From Deltaproteobacteria bacterium (GTDB lineage: Bacteria; Desulfobacterota; DSM-4660; Desulfatiglandales; HGW-15): DNA of 57,873 nt. The notes under the pieces were generated by a model. It saw nothing but the letters and a program-made list of their open reading frames with translations. It had not been told where the DNA came from and made no database searches. The first letter of the stretch is position 1. The number at the start of each line of letters is the position of its first letter. The translations under genes were made by a program, and so were the position numbers. Positions 18,017 to 29,715 of the stretch are shown here, in pieces. Where the stretch lies: NCBI GenBank assembly GCA_020060215.1, contig JAGVAP010000013.1:1-57873 (forward strand). The letters run 5' to 3'.

Positions 18017-18730
18017 ATGGAACGAATCCCCGAGTCTCGTATCGATCGCCGCCTCTTCCTGAAAACAGCGCTCCTCGGCTCGGCTGTTGCGGCCGGCGCC
18101 CTTGCGGGGTGGCCGCTCTCCGTTCATGGAGCCGCCCCTTACTCCCTTTCTCCCCTCCCCTATCCTGAGAACGGGTTGGAACCGCACATCTCCTCCAGGA
18201 CCGTCGGTTTCCACTACGGCAAGCACCACAAGGGCTATGTCGACAAGACGAACGAACTGGCGAGGTCCGCAGGACTCGAGGGGCTGTCCCTGGTAGAGCT
18301 GGTCAAGAGGGCGGCCGCCGCGGGGAACGAACCCCTTTTCAACAACGCGGCCCAGGTCTGGAACCACGACTTCTACTGGAGGGGGATGAAACCCCAGGGG
18401 GGAGGTTCGCCTTCGGGGGACCTGGAAAAGGCGATCATGAGATCGTTCGGGAGCGTCGAAGACTTCAAACGGAGATTCTCCGCTGCGGCGGAGGGCCGGT
18501 TCGGCAGCGGATATGCATGGCTCGTCGCAAGGGGGGATACCCTGGACGTCCTGAACACGATCAATGCCGACACCCCTCTTGTTCACGGAATGAAACCATT
18601 GCTCACGATCGACGTGTGGGAGCACGCCTATTACCTGGATTACCAGAACCGTCGAAAGGATCACATCCAGGCTTTTCTCGATCACCTGGTCAACTGGGAG
18701 TTCGTCTCGCGGAACCTGCGGAGCACCTGA
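18017..18730 (+). CDS. Tat-exported iron superoxide dismutase
   Basis: Superoxide dismutase of the Fe/Mn family, 237 residues, carrying a twin-arginine signal (IDRRLFLKTALLGSAVAAGA), so it acts outside the cytoplasmic membrane. Metal ligands are seen in FHYGKHHKGYVDK, WNHDFYW, and the Asp and His of TIDVWEHAYYLDYQN. The Gln in NNAAQVWNH is in the iron-type position, so the enzyme probably uses iron. The ATG at 18017 follows AAGGAA with good spacing; the frame extends to 17954 without homology. It precedes a flavin-binding-fold gene and PFOR. Export fits defence against oxygen near the membrane of an anaerobe. Confidence 0.92.
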   Translation: MERIPESRIDRRLFLKTALLGSAVAAGALAGWPLSVHGAAPYSLSPLPYPENGLEPHISSRTVGFHYGKHHKGYVDKTNELARSAGLEGLSLVELVKRAAAAGNEPLFNNAAQVWNHDFYWRGMKPQGGGSPSGDLEKAIMRSFGSVEDFKRRFSAAAEGRFGSGYAWLVARGDTLDVLNTINADTPLVHGMKPLLTIDVWEHAYYLDYQNRRKDHIQAFLDHLVNWEFVSRNLRST

Positions 18731-18774
18731 GGCACGGGGCGGGCCGGGAGCCAAGTTCTCTCCGAGGAGTCGAC

Positions 18775-19173
18775 ATGAAGCCCGAGGTCCTCGAACGGGC
18801 TGTCCGTCTGGGAAAACGAGTCGGCGTGGCCCTCGTGGCCACCGCAGATGGGAAGGGGATCCCCCACGTGGCGTCCGCGAGCAGGATCGAGAGCGAGGGA
18901 TACCCCCGCGTGGCCGTCTCGGAATGGTTCTGTCCCGGCACCCTCTCCAACCTCCAGGGGAACCCCAGGATCTCGATCGTCCTCTGGGACCCTGAAAGCG
19001 ATATCGGTTTCCAATTGGTCGGGGTGTCCGAGGGGATCCAGGAGACCGCGGTGATGAACGGACTCCATCCGGAAAAGGAGCCTTCGCTTCCCCAGGTCCA
19101 GAGGAAGATCCTGGTGAGAGTGGACCACATCGTCCGCTTCTGCCACGCCCCTCACAGCGACGTGGAGGAGTGA
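18775..19173 (+). CDS. Pyridoxamine 5'-phosphate oxidase-fold protein
   Basis: A 132-residue protein of the FMN-binding split-barrel (PNPOx-like) superfamily. The pattern LVATADGKGIPHVASASRIE, then VSEWFCPGTLSNLQGNPRISIVLWD, is typical of small stand-alone members. These usually bind flavin, F420 or haem and include putative reductases. The specific substrate cannot be read from sequence. GAGGAG lies just before the ATG. It ends six bases before the PFOR start and follows sodB by 44 bases, so sodB, this gene and PFOR may form one operon. Confidence 0.8.
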   Translation: MKPEVLERAVRLGKRVGVALVATADGKGIPHVASASRIESEGYPRVAVSEWFCPGTLSNLQGNPRISIVLWDPESDIGFQLVGVSEGIQETAVMNGLHPEKEPSLPQVQRKILVRVDHIVRFCHAPHSDVEE

Positions 19174-19179
19174 CCCGCC

Positions 19180-22728
<3,549 letters not shown>

Positions 22729-22777
22729 GAGAAAGGGACGCCACGAAGCCGGTCTTTGTGGCAGAACAGGTGTCGAG

Positions 22778-23788
22778 ATGGACCTCAAGACCACCTATAT
22801 GGGGATGGAGCTGAAGAATCCGCTGGTCGCTTCCCCGTCGCCGCTGTCCAAAGAGCTCGACTCCGTCCGGCGACTCGAAGACGCCGGTATCTCGGCGGTG
22901 GTCCTGTTTTCATTGTTCGAGGAGGAAATCCTCCACGAGCAGGAATCCCTGCACCACTACCTGACACGGGAGACCGAACACTACCCCGAGCACCTCACCT
23001 TCTACCCCGATCTGGGAGAGTTCAAGAGGGAGGCCGACCGGTATCTGGAGCATATCCGGAGGGTCAAGGAAAGCGTGGAGGTCCCTGTCATCGGGAGCCT
23101 GAACGGCATCTCGGACGAAGGGTGGAGCGATTTTGCAGCCAGGATACAGCAGGCCGGCGCGGACGCAATCGAGTTGAATGTGTACTATATCGCGTCGGAC
23201 CCGCTCCGTTCGGGATCCGACATCGAGCATACCTACCTTCGGAATCTGGAGACGGTCAAGAACACCGTCTCCATCCCCGTGGCCATGAAGCTCGGTCCCT
23301 ACTTCAGCGCCATGGCCCATATGGCGCTCGAACTCGACAAGGCCGGGGCCGATGGGCTGGTCCTCTTCAATAGGTTCTATCAGCCCGATATCCTGCCGGA
23401 AAAGCTGGAGGCAGAGCCGTCCATCGTCCTGAGCGAACCGGTCGAGGCAAGGCTCCCTCTTCGCTGGATCGCCATTCTCCACGGGCAGGTCCATGCGAGT
23501 CTCGGTGCAACCACAGGCATTCACACGGTCCTCGATGTGATCAAGATGATCATGGCCGGCGCAGACGTCACCATGCTCTGCTCGACCCTGCTCAGGAACG
23601 GGATCCGGCGCGCGGAGCAGATCCGGAACGACCTGGAGAAGTGGATGGATGGACACGGTTACGAGTCGGTGGAGAAGATGAAGGGAGTGATGAGCCACCA
23701 GCGGCTGGACGACCCGCAGGCTTTCATGCGGGCCAACTATGTCAGGTCGCTGAAGGAGTACCGGGTCAAGAGCGCGGAAAAGTGGTAA
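22778..23788 (+). CDS. Dihydroorotate dehydrogenase-like flavoprotein
   Basis: A 336-residue TIM-barrel protein related to dihydroorotate dehydrogenases. It opens with MDLKTTYMGMELKNPLVASPSPL, shown here as the family's substrate-entry strand (KNPLVASPSPLS). It continues with VPVIGSLNGIS, AIELNVYY and LKLGPYF-like strands (VAMKLGPYFSAM). The C-terminal phosphate-binding region is GADVTMLCSTLLRNG. True PyrD proteins have a catalytic Cys/Ser loop that is not clear here. Members of this subfamily, often next to PFOR or nitrogenase-type genes in anaerobes, are of uncertain substrate. Co-transcription with PFOR is likely from the 49-base gap. Confidence 0.85.
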   Translation: MDLKTTYMGMELKNPLVASPSPLSKELDSVRRLEDAGISAVVLFSLFEEEILHEQESLHHYLTRETEHYPEHLTFYPDLGEFKREADRYLEHIRRVKESVEVPVIGSLNGISDEGWSDFAARIQQAGADAIELNVYYIASDPLRSGSDIEHTYLRNLETVKNTVSIPVAMKLGPYFSAMAHMALELDKAGADGLVLFNRFYQPDILPEKLEAEPSIVLSEPVEARLPLRWIAILHGQVHASLGATTGIHTVLDVIKMIMAGADVTMLCSTLLRNGIRRAEQIRNDLEKWMDGHGYESVEKMKGVMSHQRLDDPQAFMRANYVRSLKEYRVKSAEKW

Positions 23789-23832
23789 GGAAGTCGGAAG
23801 AGGTATCCAAGAAACGGCAACACGTCAGGCAG

Positions 23833-24033
23833 TCAAGGCATCCTTCCGGCTGCGCGGTATTCGTCCAGGCTCTTCTTCTCGATGAGCACGCTTCTTCCCG
23901 TCTTGGGCCTGACCGCCCTGATCTCGCCGTTTTCGATGAGCTGATAGATGATCTTCTTCCCGACCCCGAGCTCCTTTGCAGCTTCTGCAATCGTCAGCAA
24001 AGGGGCCGAGACATATTCGCTTTCCCCGGCCAT
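23833..24033 (-). CDS. Small HTH (excisionase/MerR-like) DNA-binding protein
   Basis: A 66-residue protein with one helix-turn-helix of the Xis/MerR type: LLTIAEAAKELGVGKKIIYQLIENGEI, described here in pieces LTIAEAAKELGVG and KKIIYQLIENGEI. The wing is RAVRPKTGRSVLIEKKSLDEY. Such 'helix-turn-helix domain 17' proteins act as small regulators or excisionases. The ATG at 24033 follows GAGGGGG. It lies eight bases downstream of the FTR-like gene on the same strand, so the two are an operon, and no integrase is nearby. A local regulator is more likely than a phage excisionase. Confidence 0.8.
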   Translation of the reverse strand: MAGESEYVSAPLLTIAEAAKELGVGKKIIYQLIENGEIRAVRPKTGRSVLIEKKSLDEYRAAGRMP

Positions 24034-24041
24034 ATTCCCCC

Positions 24042-24401
24042 TCAAAAGCCGAACTTCTCCGGCGGCCTCCGCTCCGGGACATACTCGTGCGGGACCTTGC
24101 CTTCGTTCCACTCTCTCGAAACGTAGAGGTTGCAGTAGCAGCTTCCGTACTCTTCCACGTCGGGCGCCCTGTAGACGCAGGGGCAGATGATGTCCCTGTC
24201 CTGCTCCCGGTTGTCTGCTGCGATCCTGCACGGGCAACACATGTACCCGTACCGTTCCCTGTTGACGATCAGCCCCTCGATGAGCTCCAGGGTGAGGGTA
24301 AGATCGCGGTTGAAGTAGTACCCCTTCGCCTCCTGCACGCGCTTGAGCATCTGATAGAGCCGCTCTACCTCTTCTCTTCTGTCCCTCGTCTTCTCTTCCA
24401 T
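24042..24401 (-). CDS. Ferredoxin:thioredoxin reductase catalytic chain-like
   Basis: A 119-residue iron-sulfur protein resembling the beta (catalytic) chain of ferredoxin:thioredoxin reductase, which passes electrons from ferredoxin to a thioredoxin disulfide. Cysteine motifs in order are YGYMCCPCRIA, DIICPCVYR and YGSCYCNLYVS, the CPC ... CPC ... CxC set that holds the 4Fe-4S cluster and the redox-active disulfide. Spacing differs slightly from the plant enzyme. The ATG at 24401 is chosen because homology starts there; the frame extends to 24542 through unrelated sequence that includes a repeat. It is co-transcribed with the small HTH gene. The selenothioredoxin-like protein at 36245 could be a partner (speculation). 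Confidence 0.87.
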   Translation of the reverse strand: MEEKTRDRREEVERLYQMLKRVQEAKGYYFNRDLTLTLELIEGLIVNRERYGYMCCPCRIAADNREQDRDIICPCVYRAPDVEEYGSCYCNLYVSREWNEGKVPHEYVPERRPPEKFGF

Positions 24402-24419
24402 CCCGGTGTTCTTCCAGAA

Positions 24420-24460
24420 TTGGCAGTGGTTGGCACTCCCTCCTTCGCTGAAGCTTCGGA
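24420..24460. repeat. Short inverted repeat CCTCC ... GGAGG
   Basis: CCTCCTTCGCTGAAGC then TTCGGAGG, a short hairpin-forming dispersed word upstream of the FTR-like gene. Similar words occur as intergenic repeats in other genomes; this is from general knowledge. Confidence 0.35.
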
Positions 24461-24576
24461 GGGCGGGCCCACTCTCGCATGGCCATTGCGGAGGACGGGC
24501 CGTCTGCCGATTCAGTATACTCCCCTTCACGGGGTCTGACAATCACCACTGCGTCTCAGAGGGGGCGCGTCGGCTT

Positions 24577-24789
24577 TCACGCCTTGGTAGAGAGCTCGTA
24601 GTACGCAATGCTGTAGTTCACATTCAGTGGAATCTCAGGCTCTGCTTCGCGGTTGGCCCGCTGCTCGCACTTGGTGCAATTCCAGTGCGTCCAGCGCTTC
24701 CGGATCACCGTGTCGAGGCAGCCGGAATAATAGGGGCAGAAGATGTTTCTTTTTCCCCTCTTGGGGCTGGGGTTGTTCTTCATTTCCAT
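24577..24789 (-). CDS. Small CPxYxxCLD zinc-motif protein, second copy
   Basis: A 70-residue protein with the pattern CP-x-Y-xx-CLD-x6-WT-xxx-C-xx-C (FCPYYSGCLD to NCTKC), identical in spacing to the protein at 9954-10223. The N-terminus is basic (MEMKNNPSPKRGKRN). AGAGG precedes the ATG at 24789. It starts 10 bases after the stop of the response regulator gene on the same strand, so it is likely translated from the same message. That linkage suggests a role in signal transduction or redox sensing, but there is no direct evidence. Confidence 0.75.
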   Translation of the reverse strand: MEMKNNPSPKRGKRNIFCPYYSGCLDTVIRKRWTHWNCTKCEQRANREAEPEIPLNVNYSIAYYELSTKA

Positions 24790-24799
24790 GACTTTCCTC

Positions 24800-25234
24800 T
24801 CATCCTTGTAGATGAATTTCGGGTCCATGCCGTGCCCGGGGCCGGTAGATGGCCCTCTCGAGTGCCCTCTCCACGGTCCGGTGGATATCATCCAACTGAA
24901 AGGGCTTGGCCACCATGAAATCGACACACCCCATGTCGGCCCCTTCCTGGACCAGGGACCCCGTGATCAAGATGACCGGCGTTTGCGGTGAAGCGTTTTT
25001 CACCATTGCGGCTAGGGTTAGACCGTCCATTTCCGGCATGCACAGATCCGTGAGGACCAGGGAGACGGGGCCCCTCGTGAACAGATCAAACGCCTGCCGG
25101 CCGTTCTCTGCCAGGATCACCCTGTACCCGAGCCTGGAGAGCAGGAGGAAGAGCATGTCTCGCAACCCCTCGTCATCGTCCGCAACGAGAATGGAGACAT
25201 CCTTGAAACGCTCCGGTCTGGCCTCTTTACCCAT
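24800..25234 (-). CDS. Response regulator, receiver domain only
   Basis: A 144-residue CheY-like receiver. It has the acidic pocket VADDDEG near residue 19, the phosphoacceptor Asp63 in VLTDLCMPEMDG, the Thr/Ser switch in VILITGS and the conserved Lys in VAKPFQLDD. No output domain follows the receiver, so it signals by protein contact. It is first in a two-gene unit with a small zinc protein, and motif site C lies upstream. No kinase is adjacent; the orphan kinases at 7211 and 12464 are candidates (inference). Confidence 0.9.
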   Translation of the reverse strand: MGKEARPERFKDVSILVADDDEGLRDMLFLLLSRLGYRVILAENGRQAFDLFTRGPVSLVLTDLCMPEMDGLTLAAMVKNASPQTPVILITGSLVQEGADMGCVDFMVAKPFQLDDIHRTVERALERAIYRPRARHGPEIHLQG

Positions 25235-25307
25235 GAAGCTCTCCTATGCGAGGGTCCGGGTTCATGCAGAGTGTAGGGGCAGTTTTATTTGGTTGAGATC
25301 ATTCCCA

Positions 25308-25329
25308 CAATGGGGGATAAACTGTATTC
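25308..25329 (-). promoter_or_regulatory. Two-block motif site C
   Basis: On the minus strand: left block GAATACAG, seven bases, right block CCCATTG, 74 bases before the response regulator start. A palindrome TTCCCTA-GG-TAGGGAA (25327-25342) abuts it on the upstream side. Confidence 0.42.
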
Positions 25330-25414
25330 CCTAGGTAGGGAACTATGTATATTCGATGCCTCTTCCCGTTTTCCCTGTCCGGCTTTCCTACGCTGTTCGC
25401 CGTATGCGCTACGC

Positions 25415-25846
25415 TCAGATGTCCAACACCACGGTGGCCTCCCAGCCGCCGTCGACGGGTTGCACCTCGAAACGGTGGAAGGTCACCGCCTTTACATCCA
25501 CCAGCAGGCGGTGCCTTTCCGGTTCCATCTTTTCACCGCGAGCCACGCAGGAGAGGATGAAGCCCTCCTCCGTTTCCCGGATCTTTACGTCCTGGGCACG
25601 GAGGAGCTCCTGCTCCGCATCCTTGAAGAAGATCATCTCCTGCAGCAGCTGGAACAGCAGCATCTCGGCGGTTTCCGGTCCCAGCGTGATGGGGCGGTGG
25701 ACCTTGTCCTCCACAGACCCGGGGTCCTCACACATGGTGTTCAGAACCGCCTCGGTCGCCTCCTCGAACAGAGACTCCAGATGTTCCGATCTCACGCGGA
25801 AGGCCACGTCTGATATGGCGATGTCTTCCAGGTATTCGTAGGCCAT
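25415..25846 (-). CDS. Archease, RtcB activator
   Basis: A small acidic protein of about 143 residues. Archease speeds guanylation and multiple turnover of the RNA ligase RtcB. Family marks include YEYLEDIAISDVAFRV at the N-terminus (usually HTADI in classic members), LFQLLQEMIFFKDAEQ in the middle and VKAVTFHRFEV near the end. The ATG at 25846 starts the homology; a GTG at 25867 is possible. It sits 33 bases downstream of rtcB on the same strand, the classic rtcB-archease pairing, which secures the call. Confidence 0.9.
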   Translation of the reverse strand: MAYEYLEDIAISDVAFRVRSEHLESLFEEATEAVLNTMCEDPGSVEDKVHRPITLGPETAEMLLFQLLQEMIFFKDAEQELLRAQDVKIRETEEGFILSCVARGEKMEPERHRLLVDVKAVTFHRFEVQPVDGGWEATVVLDI

Positions 25847-25879
25847 AGCTGAAGAAATCCTTGCCACAAAGACACGGTT

Positions 25880-27355
25880 TCAGCCCTTGACGTTCCCGAT
25901 GGGGAGCAGACGCACCACCGGCCGGCTGATCCCGGCCAGGTGTGCGGCCTCGATCACCTCGTCGACGTCCTTGTACGCGGAGCCCGCCTCTTCGGCCAGT
26001 CCGGAGTAGGAGGTGGTCCGGACATAGATCCCGTGCGTGTCCATCCGTTTCTGCAGGTCCTTTCCCCGGACAAGCTTCTTGGCCTGTTTCCGGCTCATGA
26101 CGCGTCCGCTCCCATGGGCCGTCGAGTAGAAGGTCTGGTCTCCGGTCTCCACTCCGGAGAGCAGATACGATCCCGTCTCCATGCTGCCCCCGATGATCAC
26201 CGGCTGACCGATTTCCCGGTAGATGTCCGGCACCCCCTTCATGCGGGGGCCGAAGGCCCGGGTGGCGCCCTTTCTGTGGACCAGGAGCGTCCGGATTTCC
26301 CCATCCACCCTGTGCTCTTCGAGCTTGGCCGTATTGTGCGAGACGTCGTAGACCTGGTGGAGGCCCAGATCCACCGGATCCTTCTCAAAGACCTCCGAGA
26401 ACACCTCTCGTATCCGGTGCAGGATGACCTGCCGGTTCGCGAAGGACATGTTGATGGCGCATTTCATGGCTGCGAAGTAATCCTGCCCTTCAGGGGACCT
26501 GAAGGGGGCGCTCGCCAGCTCCCGGTCCCGCATCCTGATCCCGTACCGGCTTTCCATGACCTTCAGAAAGGACTGCAGGTAGTCGGTTGCCACCTGATGA
26601 CCGAAGCCGCGGCTGCCGCAGTGAAACATGACCACCACCTGGTTGGGGATCGTGATCCCGTAAGCCCTTGCCGCCTCCGGGTCGTGGATCCCTTCCGGCC
26701 GGGCTACCTGGATCTCGAGGTAATGGTTCCCGGAGCCGAGCGTCCCGATCTGCTTGTACCCCCGTGCAACGGCCTTCTCGCTGATCTTCGAAGAGTCGGC
26801 CCCCGCAATGCGGCCGGACTCCTCGGTCCTGTCCAGGTCCTCGGGCCATCCGAGCCCCCTTTTCACGCACCAGTGAGCCCCCTGCTCCACCACCTCCCTG
26901 AACTCCGATCCGGTGACCTGCACAAACCCGGTGCCGCCCACACCGGCCGGGACACGCTTGAAGAGACGATCGACAAGGCGCCTGAGGCGAGGTTTCACCT
27001 CTTCCAGGCTCAGGTTGGTGAGGACGAGCCTCATGCCGCAATTGATGTCGAAGCCGATCCCTCCGGGCGAAATCACCCCTTCCTCCGTATCCATGGCCGC
27101 CACCCCCCCGATGGGAAACCCATATCCCCAGTGACCGTCGGGCATGCACATGGCGTATTTTACGATACCCGGGAGGGTGGCCACATTGGCCACCTGTTCA
27201 AAAACCCCGTCATCCATGCTTTGGATCAGTCTTTGAGTCCCGTAGATGCGGGCGGGGACCAGCATCCCTTCCCTGGTGCTCCTCGGGAGCTCCCAGACCG
27301 TCTCGCTGATCTTTTTGATTTCCTTCGGTGCGCTCATATCCCTCAACCTTGTCAT
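25880..27355 (-). CDS. rtcB: RNA-splicing ligase RtcB
   Basis: GTP-dependent RNA ligase that joins 2',3'-cyclic phosphate or 3'-phosphate ends to 5'-OH ends, used for RNA repair in bacteria. About 491 residues. Signature stretches include MPDGHWGYGFPIGGVAA, GGIGFDINCGMRL (metal-binding Asp and Cys), GTLGSGNHYLEIQ, MFHCGSRGFGHQVA, the SHNTAKLEEH histidine motif and the guanylated His in STAHGSGRVMSR. The ATG at 27355 has AGAGGT seven bases upstream; an in-frame ATG at 27337 is also possible. It is followed by archease and is divergent from a CysRS-like gene. Confidence 0.96.
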   Translation of the reverse strand: MTRLRDMSAPKEIKKISETVWELPRSTREGMLVPARIYGTQRLIQSMDDGVFEQVANVATLPGIVKYAMCMPDGHWGYGFPIGGVAAMDTEEGVISPGGIGFDINCGMRLVLTNLSLEEVKPRLRRLVDRLFKRVPAGVGGTGFVQVTGSEFREVVEQGAHWCVKRGLGWPEDLDRTEESGRIAGADSSKISEKAVARGYKQIGTLGSGNHYLEIQVARPEGIHDPEAARAYGITIPNQVVVMFHCGSRGFGHQVATDYLQSFLKVMESRYGIRMRDRELASAPFRSPEGQDYFAAMKCAINMSFANRQVILHRIREVFSEVFEKDPVDLGLHQVYDVSHNTAKLEEHRVDGEIRTLLVHRKGATRAFGPRMKGVPDIYREIGQPVIIGGSMETGSYLLSGVETGDQTFYSTAHGSGRVMSRKQAKKLVRGKDLQKRMDTHGIYVRTTSYSGLAEEAGSAYKDVDEVIEAAHLAGISRPVVRLLPIGNVKG

Positions 27356-27412
27356 TCCTTGACCTCTTGTAAAGAGGGCTATAGGATGATTGAACGACCT
27401 TTGGGCGCGAGA

Positions 27413-27434
27413 AAATGCAGGATCCACCGTATTC
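27413..27434 (+). promoter_or_regulatory. Two-block motif site J
   Basis: Left block AAATGCAG, seven bases, right block CGTATTC, in the divergent region between rtcB and the CysRS-like gene. Read the other way it gives GAATACGG ... TGCATTT, so it could act on both genes. Confidence 0.35.
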
Positions 27435-27566
27435 AGCTTTGAACCCCGTTTCTTATACCCTGGGGAAAGTCCGTCATGCCGCCCGGCACCTTCACAAGAG
27501 ATAGAAGTGAAGGGAGGGGATACGAGCGCGACTTGCGGCCCCATCAAAATTGGTCCAAGATCTTCC

Positions 27567-28808
27567 ATGGAACAGCTCTTCTTGACAAACACCCTGAGCC
27601 GAAAGAAAGAGCCTTTCACGAGCCGGGAACCGGGCAGGGTGAAGATGTTCACGTGCGGCCCTTCGGTCTACAGCAGGGCTCATATCGGCAATTACCGGAC
27701 CTTTCTCTTCGAAGACATCCTCCAGCGATACCTCGAGCACATCGGGTTCCACGTGGACCGGGTCATCAATCTCACGGATGTGGAGGACAAGGGTATCGAA
27801 GAGGCGCAGGCCAAAGGCATCACCCTGAGAGAGCTCACCGGACCGGTGGAAGAGACGTTCATGGATGAGGCCGGCCTGCTGCGGATCAGGCTTCCCGACT
27901 ACATCCCCCGCTCTTCGACCAGCGTGGACCAGACCGTGCACCTGATCCGGATCCTCATCGAGAAGGGGTACGCCTATTTTCACCGCAAGGACGTCTTCTA
28001 TGATCCTCTGAAGTACGAGGGGTTCGGCCGGCTCTTCGGCCTGGACATGAGCCGCTGGCCCAGGCGCAAGTGCCGGTTCGGGAGGGATACCTACCCGGGG
28101 CAGAGATGGAACCTCGGAGACTTCATCCTGTGGCACGGCGGCCGGGGGGATCACATTTACTGGAATACGGATATCGGCATCGGAAGACCGTCCTGGAATA
28201 TCCAGGATGCCGCCATCATCACCAAGCATATGGGGTACCGGATCGATCTTGCCTGCGGAGGGGTCGATAACCTATACAGGCACCATGACTACACCCTCGC
28301 ACTCGTCGAGTCCATATCGGGAGAGACCTTCTGCCCGTGCTGGGTTCATGGTGAGCTGGTCCTGGTGGACGGAACGAAGATGTCCAAGAGCAGGGGAAAC
28401 GAGGTCTACGTCGAGGATCTGCTGAAGCAGGGATACAAGTCCAATGAGATCCGCTTCGCCCTGATTTACCGGCACTATCGGAAAAGGCTGAACCTCACCT
28501 CCGGGAACATGAGCAAGGCCGCTGAAAGGCTGGGGTCCTTTAACAGGATGGCCGGGGCGCTCTCCCTTCCCGAACAGGACGGTGCAGGGGGAGGGTCCGT
28601 TGCAGAATCCGATGTGGCGGAGCTGGGGCGGATCTTCACCGCGGGCATGAACGACGATCTGGATGTGAAGAAGGCCTTCGACGGGCTTTACGAGCGGCTC
28701 TCGGGCTGGATGAGCCTCAAGGCACGGGGGAGATTCCCTCCGAGTGCATCCCACAGGCTCCGGGAAGAACTGCACAAGATCGACTCCGTCCTCCAAGTGA
28801 TGGAATGA
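27567..28808 (+). CDS. Divergent cysteinyl-tRNA synthetase-like protein
   Basis: A 413-residue class I synthetase of the CysRS family. It keeps the nucleotide motifs HIGN (residues 39-42) and KMSKS (271-275), so it should activate an amino or other acid with ATP. It keeps the first zinc ligand (Cys30, FTCGPSVY), but the position of the second (Cys in WHIECSAM of normal CysRS) is Asp214 (SWNIQDAA). The last ligand, Glu of HHENE, is Thr243 (HHDYT). It ends where the anticodon-binding C-terminal part of CysRS would begin. Zinc-based cysteine recognition and normal tRNA reading are therefore doubtful. MshC-type ligases are a known precedent for repurposed CysRS. It is divergent from rtcB and two bases from the ABC transporter genes. 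The true substrate is unknown. Confidence 0.82.
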   Translation: MEQLFLTNTLSRKKEPFTSREPGRVKMFTCGPSVYSRAHIGNYRTFLFEDILQRYLEHIGFHVDRVINLTDVEDKGIEEAQAKGITLRELTGPVEETFMDEAGLLRIRLPDYIPRSSTSVDQTVHLIRILIEKGYAYFHRKDVFYDPLKYEGFGRLFGLDMSRWPRRKCRFGRDTYPGQRWNLGDFILWHGGRGDHIYWNTDIGIGRPSWNIQDAAIITKHMGYRIDLACGGVDNLYRHHDYTLALVESISGETFCPCWVHGELVLVDGTKMSKSRGNEVYVEDLLKQGYKSNEIRFALIYRHYRKRLNLTSGNMSKAAERLGSFNRMAGALSLPEQDGAGGGSVAESDVAELGRIFTAGMNDDLDVKKAFDGLYERLSGWMSLKARGRFPPSASHRLREELHKIDSVLQVME

Positions 28809-28809
28809 C

Positions 28810-29715
28810 ATGACCCGAATCATCGATGCGGTCGATCTGCTGAAGCGATACGGCCACATCACGGCGGTGGACCGCGTGAGCTTCCACGTCCAAAAGGGCG
28901 AGTGCTACGGACTTCTCGGCCCGAACGGCGCAGGGAAGACCACGGTCATCCGAATGCTTTACGGCTTCTCCCCTCTGACCTCGGGAGACCTGCACGTCTT
29001 CGGCCTCGACCTCCGGAGGCAGTGGCGTGAGATCCGCGCGCGAATCGGCGTCTGCCAGCAGCACAACGCCCTGGATCCCGACCTGAGCGTCGCGGAGAAT
29101 CTCCACGTCTTTGCCGGATATTTTCTCATCAACTCGAGGGAGGCGCGGGCCAGGACGGAGGAACTCCTCGAGTTCTTCGCCCTTTCCGGAAAGCGCGATG
29201 CCAAGGTGATGGAGCTCTCCGGAGGTCTGGCGAGAAGGCTCACCGTGGCCCGCGCCCTGATCAACCGTCCCGACCTCGTCATCCTCGATGAGCCGACCAC
29301 CGGTCTGGACCCCCAGTCGAGACACCAGTTGTGGGACAGGCTCCAGGAGCTTCGCGCGAGCGGCATTACCCTGCTGCTGACCACCCACTACATGGAGGAA
29401 GCCTCCCGCCTGTGCAACCGTCTGATGATCATCGATCACGGCAAGATCCTGGTGGAGGGCAGCCCCGAGGAGCTCGTCAGGAGGTATGCAGGGGAATCGG
29501 TCGTCGAAGTGGAAGGGGCAGACGACGCCTTGAGGCAGTTCCTGATCCGGCGGAAGGTGCGCCACGACATCACGGAACGAAGGATCGTGGTCTACGCAGA
29601 CAACTCCGTCAGCGAACAGATCCGGACGCATTTTTGCACATCCAGGTGCACCTTCCGGGCGGCCGGTCTGGAGGACGTATTCCTGCACCTCACAGGAAGG
29701 GACCTCCGCGAATGA
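28810..29715 (+). CDS. ABC-2 type transporter ATP-binding protein
   Basis: ATPase subunit of an export ABC system, 301 residues, of the NodI/DrrA/CcmA-like group. Walker A is GPNGAGKTT, the Q loop lies around CQQHNALDPDLSV, the signature is MELSGGLARRLTVARAL and Walker B is LVILDEPTTGLDPQSR, with the switch His in LLTTHYMEEA. A C-terminal extension of about 80 residues (EVEGADDALRQFL) is normal for this group. The ATG lies one base after the CysRS-like stop, and the stop overlaps the permease start as ATGA. This makes a tight operon. Confidence 0.94.
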   Translation: MTRIIDAVDLLKRYGHITAVDRVSFHVQKGECYGLLGPNGAGKTTVIRMLYGFSPLTSGDLHVFGLDLRRQWREIRARIGVCQQHNALDPDLSVAENLHVFAGYFLINSREARARTEELLEFFALSGKRDAKVMELSGGLARRLTVARALINRPDLVILDEPTTGLDPQSRHQLWDRLQELRASGITLLLTTHYMEEASRLCNRLMIIDHGKILVEGSPEELVRRYAGESVVEVEGADDALRQFLIRRKVRHDITERRIVVYADNSVSEQIRTHFCTSRCTFRAAGLEDVFLHLTGRDLRE

